Part shown: positions 47,601 through 56,891 of the stretch, piece after piece
How positions within the stretch are numbered: the first letter of the stretch is position 1
Layout: each line of letters starts with the position of its first letter
NCBI GenBank assembly: GCA_016887485.1
Contig: CP069394.1
Coordinates: 1,612,001 to 1,676,000 of the forward strand
Source: Chloroflexota bacterium
GTDB taxonomy: Bacteria; Chloroflexota; Anaerolineae; Anaerolineales; Anaerolineaceae
Length of the DNA stretch: 64,000 bases
Direction of reading: 5' to 3'
Translations under genes and position numbers: made by a program
The notes under the pieces: model-generated
What the model saw: the letters and a program-made list of their open reading frames with translations, nothing else
What the model was told of the DNA's origin: nothing
Database searches by the model: none

Positions 47601-48473
47601 TTCAAAAGCACTATTGACATCAAGATATCGGAAATCAACAGGCTCACCTTCTTTATCAAACACCATCTCATGCAGTGCAAAGCCGTTGATTGAAAGTTCA
47701 AATAATTGCCGGTATTTTTTCTCACTCTTCGCTAATGCTTCTTGAGCATTGATTGCCTCAGAGATATCCTTAATATCAATTACTAGTTGCTTCGGGGCAG
47801 AGCGATAGGCGGAAACGGCAAAATGGCGAGCCGAGACAGGTGCATGATATAAAAAGTGCATAGCCTCACCTGTCTGAGCGACCTTGAAAAGCCGTGCCAA
47901 TAAGCTCCCGTCTTCCTCCCAATCAATCAAATCACCGACGGATTTTCCGAGGACATCTCCTGCTTTTCGTCTCAGAATCTCTCCATAGGCAGGGTTAAGA
48001 TAGGAAACAATCAAATCAATGACAGCACCATCCTCGTCGGTGATCACATCACATAAACCAAGCCCATTTATGGCATTGTCATAAACATTCTTGAAAAGCC
48101 GCTCACTATCATTAAGCTGAAACTCGGCTTCATGCTGCACGGAAATGGGGATAGCTTCCTGCATGAGTAAATTATCTAGCACACGGATGGACACCAATAT
48201 TGAAGGCCCTAATGGGCTGACCTGCATCACAGCCGTACTATGGGTTTCATCCAGAAGAGAAAACTGAAATTTACCTTCCATTGCGGGGACACCAAAATGA
48301 GCACCTGTCAACCCATCCAGGTCCGGCATGATCGCATTTTCTGCTGCAGGATTCGCATAACGAATGTATCCACTGTCATCAATCACCAACACAATAACAT
48401 CAGCCTCTGCCAACAGAGTCAGTAAATAATCCCCTGAATCATTTTGCGAGGTATCTTGACGACCTTCAACCAT
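44601..48473 (-). CDS. multi-PAS/GAF sensor with HD-GYP phosphodiesterase domain
   Basis: A 1290-residue regulator with no membrane segment. PAS domains run from about residue 20 to 500 (LVIDDSGYIRYANPAAENAI near 30, YQDDKGRITGANKAAEHILG near 395), a GAF region about 530-650, another PAS about 655-760, and two GAF domains to about 1090. The C-terminal HD-GYP domain (about 1115-1290) has LLHDIGKMGIP and YHHERWDGSGYPEGL, the metal- and c-di-GMP-binding motifs, so it should hydrolyse c-di-GMP. It is a single gene. The start is the ATG at 48473; a TTG two codons upstream is possible. Confidence 0.92.
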   Translation of the reverse strand: MVEGRQDTSQNDSGDYLLTLLAEADVIVLVIDDSGYIRYANPAAENAIMPDLDGLTGAHFGVPAMEGKFQFSLLDETHSTAVMQVSPLGPSILVSIRVLDNLLMQEAIPISVQHEAEFQLNDSERLFKNVYDNAINGLGLCDVITDEDGAVIDLIVSYLNPAYGEILRRKAGDVLGKSVGDLIDWEEDGSLLARLFKVAQTGEAMHFLYHAPVSARHFAVSAYRSAPKQLVIDIKDISEAINAQEALAKSEKKYRQLFELSINGFALHEMVFDKEGEPVDFRYLDVNSAFEEHTGIRREDVIGKLATDVLPGIEKTDLFDIYVQVATTGISQRFEKFYEPLNRHFLITAFSPKPNQFATVFIDLTARMQAETILKHSELNFRALFSSMLQGVVYQDDKGRITGANKAAEHILGFTNEELKGLSSFDDCWKAIKMNGDPLPGPEHPAMIALKSGKAVEGYAFGVFNPKRNDVVWIDVCSVPQFHEGKDEPYQVFTTFVDITDQIRIQRALEERIKELHSLARISRIIQQENQLQDICNLLARELVRGMQFSELAVATINLDGLNFTTDPMAVETQYCQKVPIKIENEVIGQISVFYTEDKPFLLPEEVNFMASVADRLGLWYQQQQTQNQLLESERRFRNAILNAPNPIMIHAEDGTVLDVNEAWLNTTGYGREEIKTIPQWIHLAHPDIEKEIEERVQRSYAKTFTGHQGIFPVTAKSGELLHWYFSSAPLGNLPDDQSIVITIAIDITNRVKAEEEKRQYYNRIMAMGELDQVIVSTLELDEVLDLITTHLGNLIKFDSMSILAIDGDQLQIIACKGFEFPEEVLQMRFPSEPGYPNYEVIKNRTPLAFTNVSEIYPTFRPATVKNLHGTIQSWLGVPLFNRHEVIGMFTIDRCDDTPYTEQDIEVAMQYANRAAIAITNARLFEQTNNHLRNLEVLRKIDGTITSSKDLSDALHIVLEQVKVGLNVDVASVFLYEEEEQVLAYQQSYGYRTEGDLDHKVPVGQGYVGTVAAQMKPLFISEINLTDDGHKYPFSFAKEGIVSYYGLPLITKGKLQGVLQILHRSKLNPSDDWIDFAKALAGQTAIAVDNLILFRGLEQANKEMREAYDATIEGWAHALEIRDKETEGHSRRVVKLTEKVAKAYGFDDEALVHLRRGVLLHDIGKMGIPDQILHKPGPLDEAEWEIMRQHPVYANEMLKSIVYLQPALLIPHYHHERWDGSGYPEGLKDEDIPLEARIFSVVDAYDALTSDRPYRGAWSDEETIKYIKKQAGKEFDPEVVDKFLEILEKE

Positions 48474-48479
48474 AGCCAA

Positions 48480-48859
48480 TACCTTTATTGTTTTTTGGCC
48501 AATTTATAATAACTTTACTCTGAAAATCATCTTATTGGAAACATTTCCTCAGTCTATCAGGAGTGAAGATCCCAAATCTTAGCCTGGGTTTAATTTATTT
48601 TTTCCCAAATCCGTTTGTGGGAAAAACCTATAAGAATTACCTTCCAGACTGTTAGTTGTTTATATCATTCCAGATAGTGCTACCTGCCAATAAAGCTATT
48701 ATCAAAGCAAATGTCCATTACTCACCCCATATCATAGCCTATCACAGGCACCAAACCGTAAATTTTGAAAATTTTCATAACGGAAATTAATACAATTTAA
48801 ATATTTATAATTTTATTTTAATCTATTGCGGATTTTCCAATATGAGTCTATCTAACCGC
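48480..48859. other. AT-rich intergenic region with one hairpin
   Basis: Nearly 380 bases with no ORF of note. A 9-bp hairpin TTTTTCCCA/TGGGAAAAA (48599-48607, 48618-48626) could stop transcription from the TfoX-like gene on the minus strand. AT content rises sharply towards 48780-48840. Confidence 0.5.
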
Positions 48860-49198
48860 TTATAAATTCTGCAGCGAGAGAACAAATCTAATCGATTGCT
48901 TAAATTGTTCATGATAATGTAGATATTCCTCTGGGTCCTCCAAGGTTATCTGAATCCACTCTCGCATTTTGGGCCTGCCTAAGGGTTGAAATGGGGTGAT
49001 ATTTTCGTCCATCCCAATCAGTTCCGCAGCCGTATCAGCTGGCAGCTTAACTGCCACACCACCTTCATAAAGGCAAACCGCCAATTTCTCACCCGCATAG
49101 TAAGCCGGATAGCCAAACATCTTTCCCGGCCTCACCCTCGGGTCATCCAGCAGCATCTTCTCCAAAACGGAGATAATTTCTTCGTTCATAGCTGCCAT
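48860..49198 (-). CDS. TfoX N-terminal domain-like protein
   Basis: A 112-residue soluble protein. RVRPGKMFGYPAYYAGEKLAVC near 24 and VAVKLPADTAAELI near 50 match the TfoX_N-type fold, which in competence regulators is fused to a second domain but in most bacteria is a stand-alone protein of unknown role. The ATG at 49198 has AAAGGAG 6 nt before it. It starts 14 bases after the stop of the methyltransferase gene upstream on the same strand, so the two are probably one unit. Confidence 0.78.
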   Translation of the reverse strand: MAAMNEEIISVLEKMLLDDPRVRPGKMFGYPAYYAGEKLAVCLYEGGVAVKLPADTAAELIGMDENITPFQPLGRPKMREWIQITLEDPEEYLHYHEQFKQSIRFVLSLQNL

Positions 49199-49212
49199 AT
49201 TCACTCCTTTAA

Positions 49213-50079
49213 TCAGGCAACCCACCCTGGCGCAACCTTTGCGACAACGCCAATCCACTCAGAGCCTTCCCGCCAGGGCGTCCCCTTCAGGTCACTCCAC
49301 AGCCCTGCTACCTCAAATCCGTTTTCCACCAGCTCCTGAGTGATCGTTTTAGGATCAAAGTCCTGGTACCAGTTACGATAGACAGCCTGTTGTCCATTCG
49401 GCTCAATCACAATATATTGGTCGAGATAGATGGCTTCTTCCGGGTAGTCAAAGCCCATTTCCAGGACCAAATGGGGGCCAGGCCGCCAGAAACCGCCTTC
49501 AGCGGCATACCAGTGATTTTTCAACCCATACTTCTCCCGGAGCTTCCGGGTAGTGACGTCCAGCACAAATTTCCCACCGGGAAGCAATGCCCGTCGAATA
49601 TTAGCAAGCAGCCTACCACGTTGTTCAAGACTCAGGGGACAATAATCGCCATAAATCAACATGGCCAGATCATAGCTGTTCTCATCCGATAAATCCAAAT
49701 AGTTTTCATACCGGTAAGTGATCGCCAATCCCGCGGTTTCCGCCCCAGTATGGGCATAATCAATTGACCGGCGGGAATAATCCACCCCCGTCACCGTCAT
49801 TCCCCTCTGCGCCAATCGGGTGGCATACAGTCCAGGCCCACAACCCAGATCCAAAACAGCATCACCCGGTTCCAACCCGACCTCTTCAGCGATCCAGGCC
49901 ACCATCGCATCAATGGTCTCCGGCCGCCGGCTGGCCTGATCAGAATTGGGATCGAGGTGCGCTTTGAGCATCTGGGCGGAAATGTGAGGGTCATTCCAGA
50001 AGAGCGGCTCCCCGGGTGTAAAGGGTGCTGGCTTCTCTTGTAAGGCGAGTAAAGCTGATAAATCTAATTTTTCAACCAT
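49213..50079 (-). CDS. class I SAM-dependent methyltransferase
   Basis: A 288-residue methyltransferase. Motif I DAVLDLGCGPGLYATRL near 90, VTGVDYSRRSIDYAH near 112, and DLAMLIYGDYCPLS near 150 form the SAM-binding core. The C-terminal third is a beta-rich extension (FDYPEEAIYLDQYIV). The substrate is not known. The ATG at 50079 is preceded by GAAGGAA; an ATG at 50100 has no ribosome binding site. Confidence 0.88.
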   Translation of the reverse strand: MVEKLDLSALLALQEKPAPFTPGEPLFWNDPHISAQMLKAHLDPNSDQASRRPETIDAMVAWIAEEVGLEPGDAVLDLGCGPGLYATRLAQRGMTVTGVDYSRRSIDYAHTGAETAGLAITYRYENYLDLSDENSYDLAMLIYGDYCPLSLEQRGRLLANIRRALLPGGKFVLDVTTRKLREKYGLKNHWYAAEGGFWRPGPHLVLEMGFDYPEEAIYLDQYIVIEPNGQQAVYRNWYQDFDPKTITQELVENGFEVAGLWSDLKGTPWREGSEWIGVVAKVAPGWVA

Positions 50080-50173
50080 ATTTTTAATTCCTTCATTCAT
50101 TTAAGCGATTGCATATTTATGACAAATAAGCTGGCTCAAACCGACCCAGGGGGGCACTTTAATTATATAGAAT

Positions 50174-50197
50174 AAAGCCGGTGAAATCACCAGCTTT
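50174..50197. terminator. terminator after C39-type peptidase gene
   Basis: AAAGCCGGTG, loop AAAT, CACCAGCTTT with one mismatch, T-rich on both sides. It lies 37 bases beyond the stop codon of the C39-type peptidase gene on the minus strand. Confidence 0.7.
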
Positions 50198-50233
50198 TTC
50201 TTCTTGTCAGGTTGTTCTCACTTCCATTAAACT

Positions 50234-51628
50234 TCAGTTTGCCATCAAGGGGATATAGTTCGATTCGGTCAGCAGACTGGGGTCAAAGGTTGTGAATGAC
50301 CAAAACTCGCCCTCTGCCCCATTGGCATAGGTCGGCTCCGGCGTCCCCATGTTAGCGCGGACCTGCCAATAATAGGTCTCGCCGCCCGTCAGAGGTGTCA
50401 AGGCAGCAGTTCTATTCGTTCCAACATTGACCCAGCTGGAGCAGCTTGCGCTGGTATTGATGCAATATTCATAGGACTGAGCGCCGTTGTTTTCCTCCCA
50501 GGCCAGTGCAGCAGAATTCGGATTGATCCCATTCGAAGCATTCGCAGGGCTGGTCTTGGAGAAGCTGGATGCGGCTTCCTCAAGTTGAATAACGCTGACG
50601 GCATACATCCGCATGGTCGAATAATAACCGCCCCATGGAAGGCTGTGAATACTACTATCCCATGTATCTCGGATGTAGATTGTTGATCCATCATATCCAA
50701 AGCCAACAACCGTATGACCTTCTAACTGGATCATTACCGGATGGCCTGCATCAATTTCACTTTGGAAATCCTCAAGCGTAAACCCATATTCATTACCATT
50801 ATAATTTTCAATATATTGGTTAAAACACTCTGTGACCGTATATCCCCGGGCTTCATAAAAATGTTTTTGCCCAGCATTACCATCATGAAAATCTTCGTAC
50901 TCTGGTTGTTCGAAAAGGGCGCAAGGCAACCGTGAACCATCTGTGTAATTATAGAACGTTGTTGAGCCATCCACATTCCCATAGGCCCATTGGCTGGTCA
51001 TCATATAATCGCCAATTGCTGTGTCCCAGTCATGCTGAATGCCAGAGGATCCCCAAGGCTCCTGAGGCGTGCTTCCCACATTATACGCTACCCAATAGTC
51101 ATCAATTGAGCCATTACCACTCAATCCATCCACGCCTTTATGTGAAGCAACCAAGGGATTGTTGGGATATGTTACAGACTCACTATCTGTCCATGTTCCC
51201 CAGGAAGGATCTTCAACTAATGGCATCACACCGCCGTTGGTGGGGCCAGTATATAAGTTGCCATAGCCATTATTATCATAATAGCCCGCAATCATAGCAC
51301 CCGAAACCGCCGAACAGCCATAAACCCAGGTATAGGCTGGGAAACCCGGCAGTTCTCCAGCGGCCCTATCCAAGGATGACACCCGCGATGCTTCCCAGGC
51401 TGCCAGATCAGGCGGTTCGGAAGGGCCATTGATCTGGGCAGCCGTGAGGCTTGTGCCATCTCTTGTGGTATATGTGGAGACTGTAAAATACTCATTGACC
51501 ACCTCAACCGAGGCCGGGGTGGGGCTTGGGGGTGTGTCATCCTGGGCATTCACATCTGAAATAGGGGCTATCAGGAGAGTTGCCAGTAAAATCACTGTCA
51601 AACCAGTAAAAAGCACTCTTAATTTCAT
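50234..51628 (-). CDS. secreted C39-like cysteine peptidase with fibronectin-type tail
   Basis: Residues 1-28 of 464 are a signal peptide (hydrophobic core, VNAQD). The peptidase domain has Cys in VYGCSAVSGAMIAGYYD near 109 and His in LEGHTVVGFGYDG near 304, matching the papain-fold Peptidase_C39_2 type. A fibronectin type III-like module follows at about 365-450 (TSPANASNGINPNSAALAW, ETYYWQVRA). The protein ends ESNYIPLMAN, a short tail like those on the other secreted proteases in this window. Confidence 0.83.
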   Translation of the reverse strand: MKLRVLFTGLTVILLATLLIAPISDVNAQDDTPPSPTPASVEVVNEYFTVSTYTTRDGTSLTAAQINGPSEPPDLAAWEASRVSSLDRAAGELPGFPAYTWVYGCSAVSGAMIAGYYDNNGYGNLYTGPTNGGVMPLVEDPSWGTWTDSESVTYPNNPLVASHKGVDGLSGNGSIDDYWVAYNVGSTPQEPWGSSGIQHDWDTAIGDYMMTSQWAYGNVDGSTTFYNYTDGSRLPCALFEQPEYEDFHDGNAGQKHFYEARGYTVTECFNQYIENYNGNEYGFTLEDFQSEIDAGHPVMIQLEGHTVVGFGYDGSTIYIRDTWDSSIHSLPWGGYYSTMRMYAVSVIQLEEAASSFSKTSPANASNGINPNSAALAWEENNGAQSYEYCINTSASCSSWVNVGTNRTAALTPLTGGETYYWQVRANMGTPEPTYANGAEGEFWSFTTFDPSLLTESNYIPLMAN

Positions 51629-51973
51629 TCAGCTTCCCTTCACACACAAAACAATATTATCAAAGTCGGTCTCAAACCATCATGTACGATTATTATATTA
51701 AATTGTAGTCTAAGAGCCTTCTCAGGCGTGCTGGATTGTTCGAATGGATGGTAACTGATGAATACCCCAAAATCCAGATTAAGCCCGACACTTCGCTGTT
51801 AGATTCCTGTAAATTCAGCTGCTTGCACGAAGCATCAGGCCAGGCTGAGCTGCCTTCTCGTGAGCGAAAAGATCGCCGATTTCAGCATGCCTCTCAGCGG
51901 CAAGGTGGAGAAAATGTGGCTGGTGAAGGGTGGAGGAAAAACGGTATTCCATAGATAGTGAAAATTAAGTATA
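51629..51973. other. intergenic stretch, no gene seen
   Basis: About 345 bases upstream of the C39 gene. A TATAAT sequence on the minus strand near 51691-51696 could be its -10 but lacks a -35. The 72-codon frame at 51736-51954 has no ribosome binding site and unconvincing composition. Confidence 0.4.
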
Positions 51974-52005
51974 ACGGGCATTATTCTTTTATGAATAATG
52001 CCCGT
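51974..52005 (-). terminator. terminator of the ABC exporter operon
   Basis: A 13-bp stem ACGGGCATTATTC/GAATAATGCCCGT with a 6-nt loop, followed on the minus strand by TATACTTAATTTT. It lies 75 bases after the second ABC gene. Confidence 0.82.
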
Positions 52006-52079
52006 AATTTGTTTCATTTGATATGGATCACTAACCCCGTAAAACAATTCATTTCCAACTTCAATCTATCCAGCCTCGC

Positions 52080-53963
52080 TCACACCCCCACGTGCTCGAA
52101 CTGGCTGTTATACAGCTCCGCATAGAAGCCTTTTTCTTTCAGCAGCTCTTCGTGCTTACCCTTTTCCACAATATCACCATCCCGGATCACCAGGATCAGG
52201 TCAGCGTTGCGGATGGTTGAAAGCCGGTGGGCGATGATAAAACTCGTGCGGCCGTGCATCAACCGGTCCATCGCTTCCTGGATCAACACCTCGGTTCGGG
52301 TATCGACGGAGCTGGTCGCCTCGTCCAAAATCAACATCGGCGGATCAGCCAGCACCGCCCGGGCAATCGTCAGCAGCTGCTTCTGACCGGAGGATATATT
52401 GGTGGCTTCTTCGTTCAGCACCATCTGGTACCCACCGGAGAGCGTGCGGATGAAGTGGTCCACATGGGCTGTCTCTGCCGCACGCACCACTTCTTCATCG
52501 GTGGCTTCTTCCCGGCCATAGCGGATGTTCTCGCAGATCGTATCGTTATAGAGCCAGGTATCCTGCAGCACCATGGCGAACATCTTACGCAGGTCTTCCC
52601 GCTTGAAATCACGGATGTTATGCCCGTCCACCAGGATCTCGCCGCCATCCACGTCATAAAACCGCATCAGCAGCTTGACCAGGGTGGTCTTGCCGGCGCC
52701 TGTGGGGCCTACGATGGCAATCTTCTGCCCGGGTTGAGCGCTGAAGGACAGGTCCTTGATGATCGTCGTTTCGGGTTCATAACCAAAGCGGACATCACGG
52801 AATTCAACCAACCCATCCACATGTTCTAAAGTGACTGGGGTGTCCGTGTCAGGCTCTTCCTCCGGCTCATTGAGAAATTCAAATACCCGTTCAGCGGCGG
52901 CGGCTGTCTGCTGAAGAACATTGGAGATATTAGCGATCTGCTGCAGCGGTTGGTTGAACTGGCGCACATACTGAATGAACGCCTGGATGTCCCCAACAGT
53001 GACCGCCCCCTTGATAGCGTAATAGCCGCCAAGAATGCTAATTGCGACATAGCCCAGGTTGCTGATGAAACGCATGATCGGCATGATCACGGTGGAAAGG
53101 AACTGTGAGAGGTAGGCGGATGAATACAGGGTCTCGTTCAGTTCATTGAAAGTTCTCACCGATTTTTCTTCGGCGTTGAAGGCTTTCACCACAATATGCC
53201 CGCCAAACATCTCTTCCACGTGACCGTTGACATGGCCCAGGTAAGTTTGCTGCTGCATAAAATATTTCTGTGAAATCTTGACGATCACATTGATCACCAC
53301 TATCGTGATCGGAACCGTCAACAGCGCCACCAGCGTCATCTGCCAGTTGATGGTCAGCATCATGATTAAAATACCGACAACGCTTGTGATGGATGTGATA
53401 ATCTGCGACAGGCTCTGGTTGAGCGTCTGGCTCACCAGGTCGACATCATTGGTAACCCGCGAAAGGATCTCACCCTGGCTGACCTTGTCAAAATATTGCA
53501 GCGGCAACAGGTTGATCTTGTGAGCGATGTCCTGCCGGAAACGGTAGGTAATATCGGCCGAGATACCCGACATGATGAAGCCCTGGAAAAAGGCCAGGAA
53601 GGACGAGATCACATATAAGAGCGCTACGCGAAGCAAGATGGCGCCGATGGCGGCATAGTCCACGCCGCTGCCCGTTCCGGCGATCTGAGCCGCCACATCC
53701 TGGAACAACTGGGTGGTTGCCTGACCAAGGATCTTCGGTCCAAAGATCGAAAAGACTGTTGAGGCGGCTGCAATTACCAGGACGCCGAGAATCAGCAGGT
53801 TATACTTCCCCAGATATTTCACCAGGCGTTTGAATGTACCTTTGAAATCGCGGGCCTTCTCGCCACGCATCATCGCATGCGGACCCCCACGTCCCATTCG
53901 GATGGGCGGTCTGGCGTCATTTTGTTTCGGTTGATTATTTTCGTTAGGACGGCTGTCGGTCAT
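52080..53963 (-). CDS. heterodimeric ABC exporter, subunit with intact catalytic site
   Basis: A type IV ABC exporter half (627 residues): six membrane helices (about 50-345) and a nucleotide-binding domain. Walker A is GPTGAGKTT near 415 and Walker B LILDEATSSVD with the catalytic Glu; the H-loop AHRLST is intact. The signature is ISSGQKQ rather than LSGGQ. Together with the partner, whose site is degenerate, this is the arrangement of heterodimeric multidrug exporters such as BmrCD. Its start overlaps the partner stop by 4 bases. Confidence 0.93.
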   Translation of the reverse strand: MTDSRPNENNQPKQNDARPPIRMGRGGPHAMMRGEKARDFKGTFKRLVKYLGKYNLLILGVLVIAAASTVFSIFGPKILGQATTQLFQDVAAQIAGTGSGVDYAAIGAILLRVALLYVISSFLAFFQGFIMSGISADITYRFRQDIAHKINLLPLQYFDKVSQGEILSRVTNDVDLVSQTLNQSLSQIITSITSVVGILIMMLTINWQMTLVALLTVPITIVVINVIVKISQKYFMQQQTYLGHVNGHVEEMFGGHIVVKAFNAEEKSVRTFNELNETLYSSAYLSQFLSTVIMPIMRFISNLGYVAISILGGYYAIKGAVTVGDIQAFIQYVRQFNQPLQQIANISNVLQQTAAAAERVFEFLNEPEEEPDTDTPVTLEHVDGLVEFRDVRFGYEPETTIIKDLSFSAQPGQKIAIVGPTGAGKTTLVKLLMRFYDVDGGEILVDGHNIRDFKREDLRKMFAMVLQDTWLYNDTICENIRYGREEATDEEVVRAAETAHVDHFIRTLSGGYQMVLNEEATNISSGQKQLLTIARAVLADPPMLILDEATSSVDTRTEVLIQEAMDRLMHGRTSFIIAHRLSTIRNADLILVIRDGDIVEKGKHEELLKEKGFYAELYNSQFEHVGV

Positions 53964-56197
53964 GCCAGTTCCTCCTTGCTGAGCTGAGATGTGGCAATTT
54001 CTTGATAGGTCTGACAGGTCTTCATAAGCTCCTGATGGGTCCCTTTGCCAACGATTCTTCCATTATCCAGCACGATGATCTGATCCGCACTCATCACAGT
54101 GGCCACCCGTTGCGTTACCAGCAGCACGGTGCTGTCGCCTGTTTTCTCTTCAAGCTCCTTGCGCAATGCAGCGTCCGTCTTGAAGTCAAGCGCTGAGAAA
54201 GTGTCATCAAATATGAAAATTGGGGGTTTCTTGACCAGCGACCGGGCAATGCTCAACCGCTGTTTCTGCCCACCGGAGACATTCCCGCCACCCTGCGAGA
54301 TCGGTGCCTCCAATCCTTCGGGATTATCAAACACAAAATCGGCCGCCTGAGCGATCTCAATGGATTCGCACAGGGTCGCTTCGCTGGCACCTTCATCAGC
54401 CAGCCGCAGGTTCGATTCCACGGTCCCGGAGAATAAAATACCTTTCTGAGGTGTGTATCCAATCTTGGCGCGCAGGTCATGCTGGCGCACTTCCCGCACA
54501 TCGACGCCATCCACCAGCACAGCGCCCTTATAAACATCAAAGAAGCGCGGCACCAGGTTGACGACAGTCGACTTGCCACAGCCGGTGGAGCCAATGATCG
54601 CAGTCACCTGCCCCGGCAGCGCCGTAAAGGAAATATTCTTGAGGACATCCTCCTCGGCATCCGGGTAACGGAAATCCACATTGCGGAATTCGATCTTACC
54701 GGTGAAAGGTGCAGGCAAAGGCTTGGGGTCGTCGGGGTCCTCGATCTTATTTTCCGTTTCCAGAACTGCTGAAATCCGGTCACCCGAAACAAAAGCCCGT
54801 GGCAGGAAAATGAACATCATGGAGAGCATCAGGAATGCAAACATGATCTGCATACTGTATTGCAGGAAAGCCATCATATCACCGACCTGAAGGGTCGAAG
54901 CCGCAATCTGATGAGCGCCAACCCAGATGATCAGAACGGAAAGCCCGTTCATGATCAGCATCATCACCGGCATCATGATCGCCATGACCCGGTTGATGAA
55001 TAAAGTTACATCTGCCAGGTCCTTATTGGCCCCGTCAAAACGCTGCTCCTCAAAGCCTTGCTTGTTAAAAGCACGGATGACCATCATACCGGACAGGTTT
55101 TCCCGGGTCACCAGGTTCAAACGGTCAATTAATTTCTGGATGATGGTGAACTTCGGTACAGCGATGAAGAAGACAACCACGATCAGCAGGATCAATATAG
55201 CGACAGCCAGGGCGATGATCCACCACATATTCGGGCTCTTATCCAAAGCCCTAATCACACCGCCAATGCCCATGATTGGGGCAAAGAATGCCAAGCGCAT
55301 GACCATGAAAACCACTTGCTGGATCTGCGTGACGTCATTGGTGGCACGCGTGATGAGAGAAGCGGTGGAGAACTTATTAAACTCCTGGCTGGAGAAAGAT
55401 TCAACTTTTGTAAACACATCCTTACGGATATCCCGTGCGACTGAAGCCGATGTCCGCGCAGCCAGATAACTCACAGCGATATTCGTCACGCCGGAAAGCA
55501 GTGAGAGCAAGACCATCACGCCGCCCACTCGGAGGATATAGTTGGTCTGAACCTTACCAAGATCCACACCCAGAGCATCGTATTCCTGTTGAATGGCTGC
55601 GGTCGTCATCTGGGTGGATAAGGTTTCCGGTATGGACTCAAACTGAACGGTGATTTGCTGCTTGATTTCTTCAAGCCGATCCGGTGCCATCCTGAGCACG
55701 GCAAAAAGGTCCATCCCAGCCGGGATCTGCGAAGGATCAAAGGGCAGATCACCCAGCATTTCAGCCGCCTGATCCGGGTTATTCTGAATCTGCTCAATAA
55801 CATAGAGCACCAATAAGCCCCGGGACATCGCCGGTTCGATTTGGGCCAATTCATCATTGGTCAGGTCCTTGAGGACGTAAACCGGTTCCGTTTCCAGGGC
55901 AGGCACCGTTTGGACCAGCTCTGAATAGTCGGCTGAGTTTTCATCAACCAGCTGGTAGGCATCATATACAGTGGCCGCTTCCTGATCGTCAAAGAACAGC
56001 GCCATATTATCAAGCTGGCTCTGGCGGATGTATTGCGGGATGACGCTGTCAATACCATTCTGCTGGATGCCAACGTTGACAATCCGTGAAAGGTAATCCG
56101 GCAGCGCAAGATCAGCATTGGCCATCACGAACAGCAGGCCAATCGTCACAATGATAAATAGCGCATAAGGTTTTAGATATTTAAGAAGTTTGATCAT
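53960..56197 (-). CDS. heterodimeric ABC exporter, subunit with degenerate ATPase site
   Basis: The partner half (745 residues). Walker A GSTGCGKST (about 537) and signature VSGGQKQRLS are intact, but the catalytic Glu after Walker B is Asp (IFIFDDTFSALD) and the H-loop His is Gln (VTQRVAT), a degenerate site. An insertion of about 150 residues between helices 1 and 2 (about 35-205) is extracytoplasmic. It follows the marR gene by 48 bases. Confidence 0.93.
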   Translation of the reverse strand: MIKLLKYLKPYALFIIVTIGLLFVMANADLALPDYLSRIVNVGIQQNGIDSVIPQYIRQSQLDNMALFFDDQEAATVYDAYQLVDENSADYSELVQTVPALETEPVYVLKDLTNDELAQIEPAMSRGLLVLYVIEQIQNNPDQAAEMLGDLPFDPSQIPAGMDLFAVLRMAPDRLEEIKQQITVQFESIPETLSTQMTTAAIQQEYDALGVDLGKVQTNYILRVGGVMVLLSLLSGVTNIAVSYLAARTSASVARDIRKDVFTKVESFSSQEFNKFSTASLITRATNDVTQIQQVVFMVMRLAFFAPIMGIGGVIRALDKSPNMWWIIALAVAILILLIVVVFFIAVPKFTIIQKLIDRLNLVTRENLSGMMVIRAFNKQGFEEQRFDGANKDLADVTLFINRVMAIMMPVMMLIMNGLSVLIIWVGAHQIAASTLQVGDMMAFLQYSMQIMFAFLMLSMMFIFLPRAFVSGDRISAVLETENKIEDPDDPKPLPAPFTGKIEFRNVDFRYPDAEEDVLKNISFTALPGQVTAIIGSTGCGKSTVVNLVPRFFDVYKGAVLVDGVDVREVRQHDLRAKIGYTPQKGILFSGTVESNLRLADEGASEATLCESIEIAQAADFVFDNPEGLEAPISQGGGNVSGGQKQRLSIARSLVKKPPIFIFDDTFSALDFKTDAALRKELEEKTGDSTVLLVTQRVATVMSADQIIVLDNGRIVGKGTHQELMKTCQTYQEIATSQLSKEELA

Positions 56198-56245
56198 AAA
56201 TTAATGGTCCTTCATCGGTAAATAAGAGGAAATGGATCAAATACT

Positions 56246-56746
56246 CTACTGACGATTCCTTTTTTGACATTTTCTATTTTGATGCTTGCAGTGATGATCT
56301 AATTCAGCATTGAACACCTGAACCCGTTGGTTCAACATTTGGATGGTAGGCAGGATTTCCTCCTTTTCTTCATCCGAGAATTCCTGAACCAAATCCGATA
56401 GCCAGGCATGCCGGGTTTTCATGCTTTTGCGAACCAAACACCTCCCCTTATCGGTTAATGCAATCAGCTTCATCCGGCGGTCCTCCGGGTTTTCCGACCG
56501 CACGACCAGCTCGGCCTCAAGCAGCGAATCCAAAAGCTGGCTAACAGCCGCCTTGGTCACACCCAAGTGTTCAGCCAGGTCATTCACTGAGCCATAACCG
56601 TGGTGATAGAGCCAGAACAAGGTGTTGACCTGTGAAAGCGATAGGTCTGATCCACGAATATGACGGATGAACGCGTGAAAGGAATTGTGCATTGAAGCCT
56701 CCATCCACTCACGTAGGGCTGTTAAGAAAAGATCATCCTGCGGCAA
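56246..56746 (-). CDS. MarR-family transcriptional regulator
   Basis: A 166-residue winged-helix regulator. The recognition region is VNDLAEHLGVTKAAVSQLLDSL near 56 and the wing ENPEDRRMKLIALTDKG near 88. The C-terminus has an HHCKHQNRKC stretch that could bind metal. A TTG start at 56746 follows GAGG by 7 nt. A palindrome ATAGTTAA-N6-TTAACTAT covers its promoter, so it probably represses itself and the downstream ABC exporter. Confidence 0.9.
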   Translation of the reverse strand: MPQDDLFLTALREWMEASMHNSFHAFIRHIRGSDLSLSQVNTLFWLYHHGYGSVNDLAEHLGVTKAAVSQLLDSLLEAELVVRSENPEDRRMKLIALTDKGRCLVRKSMKTRHAWLSDLVQEFSDEEKEEILPTIQMLNQRVQVFNAELDHHCKHQNRKCQKRNRQ

Positions 56747-56761
56747 AGTTTACCTCGCTTA

Positions 56762-56807
56762 ATAGTTAAACGGGCTTAACTATATTCGCGTGGGCAACAA
56801 ATGTCAA
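56762..56807 (-). promoter_or_regulatory. marR promoter and operator
   Basis: TTGACA (56807-56802), 17 bp, TATAGT (56784-56779) on the minus strand. The perfect palindrome ATAGTTAA (56762-56769) / TTAACTAT (56776-56783) with a 6-bp centre overlaps the -10 and the transcription start, the usual location of MarR operators. Confidence 0.8.
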
Positions 56808-56891
56808 GCTGTTTTTAAGGGTGGAAAAGGTAATCAAATTGTAAAGAATTTCCGGGGAAAGTTCAGCTTGGACAAACAGTTAGGCAGCAGG

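Noticed and set aside
51736-51954. 72-codon plus-strand ORF before the C39 gene
   Set aside because: No ribosome binding site, no hydrophobic or domain pattern, and the frame is crossed by the likely promoter region of the divergent gene.
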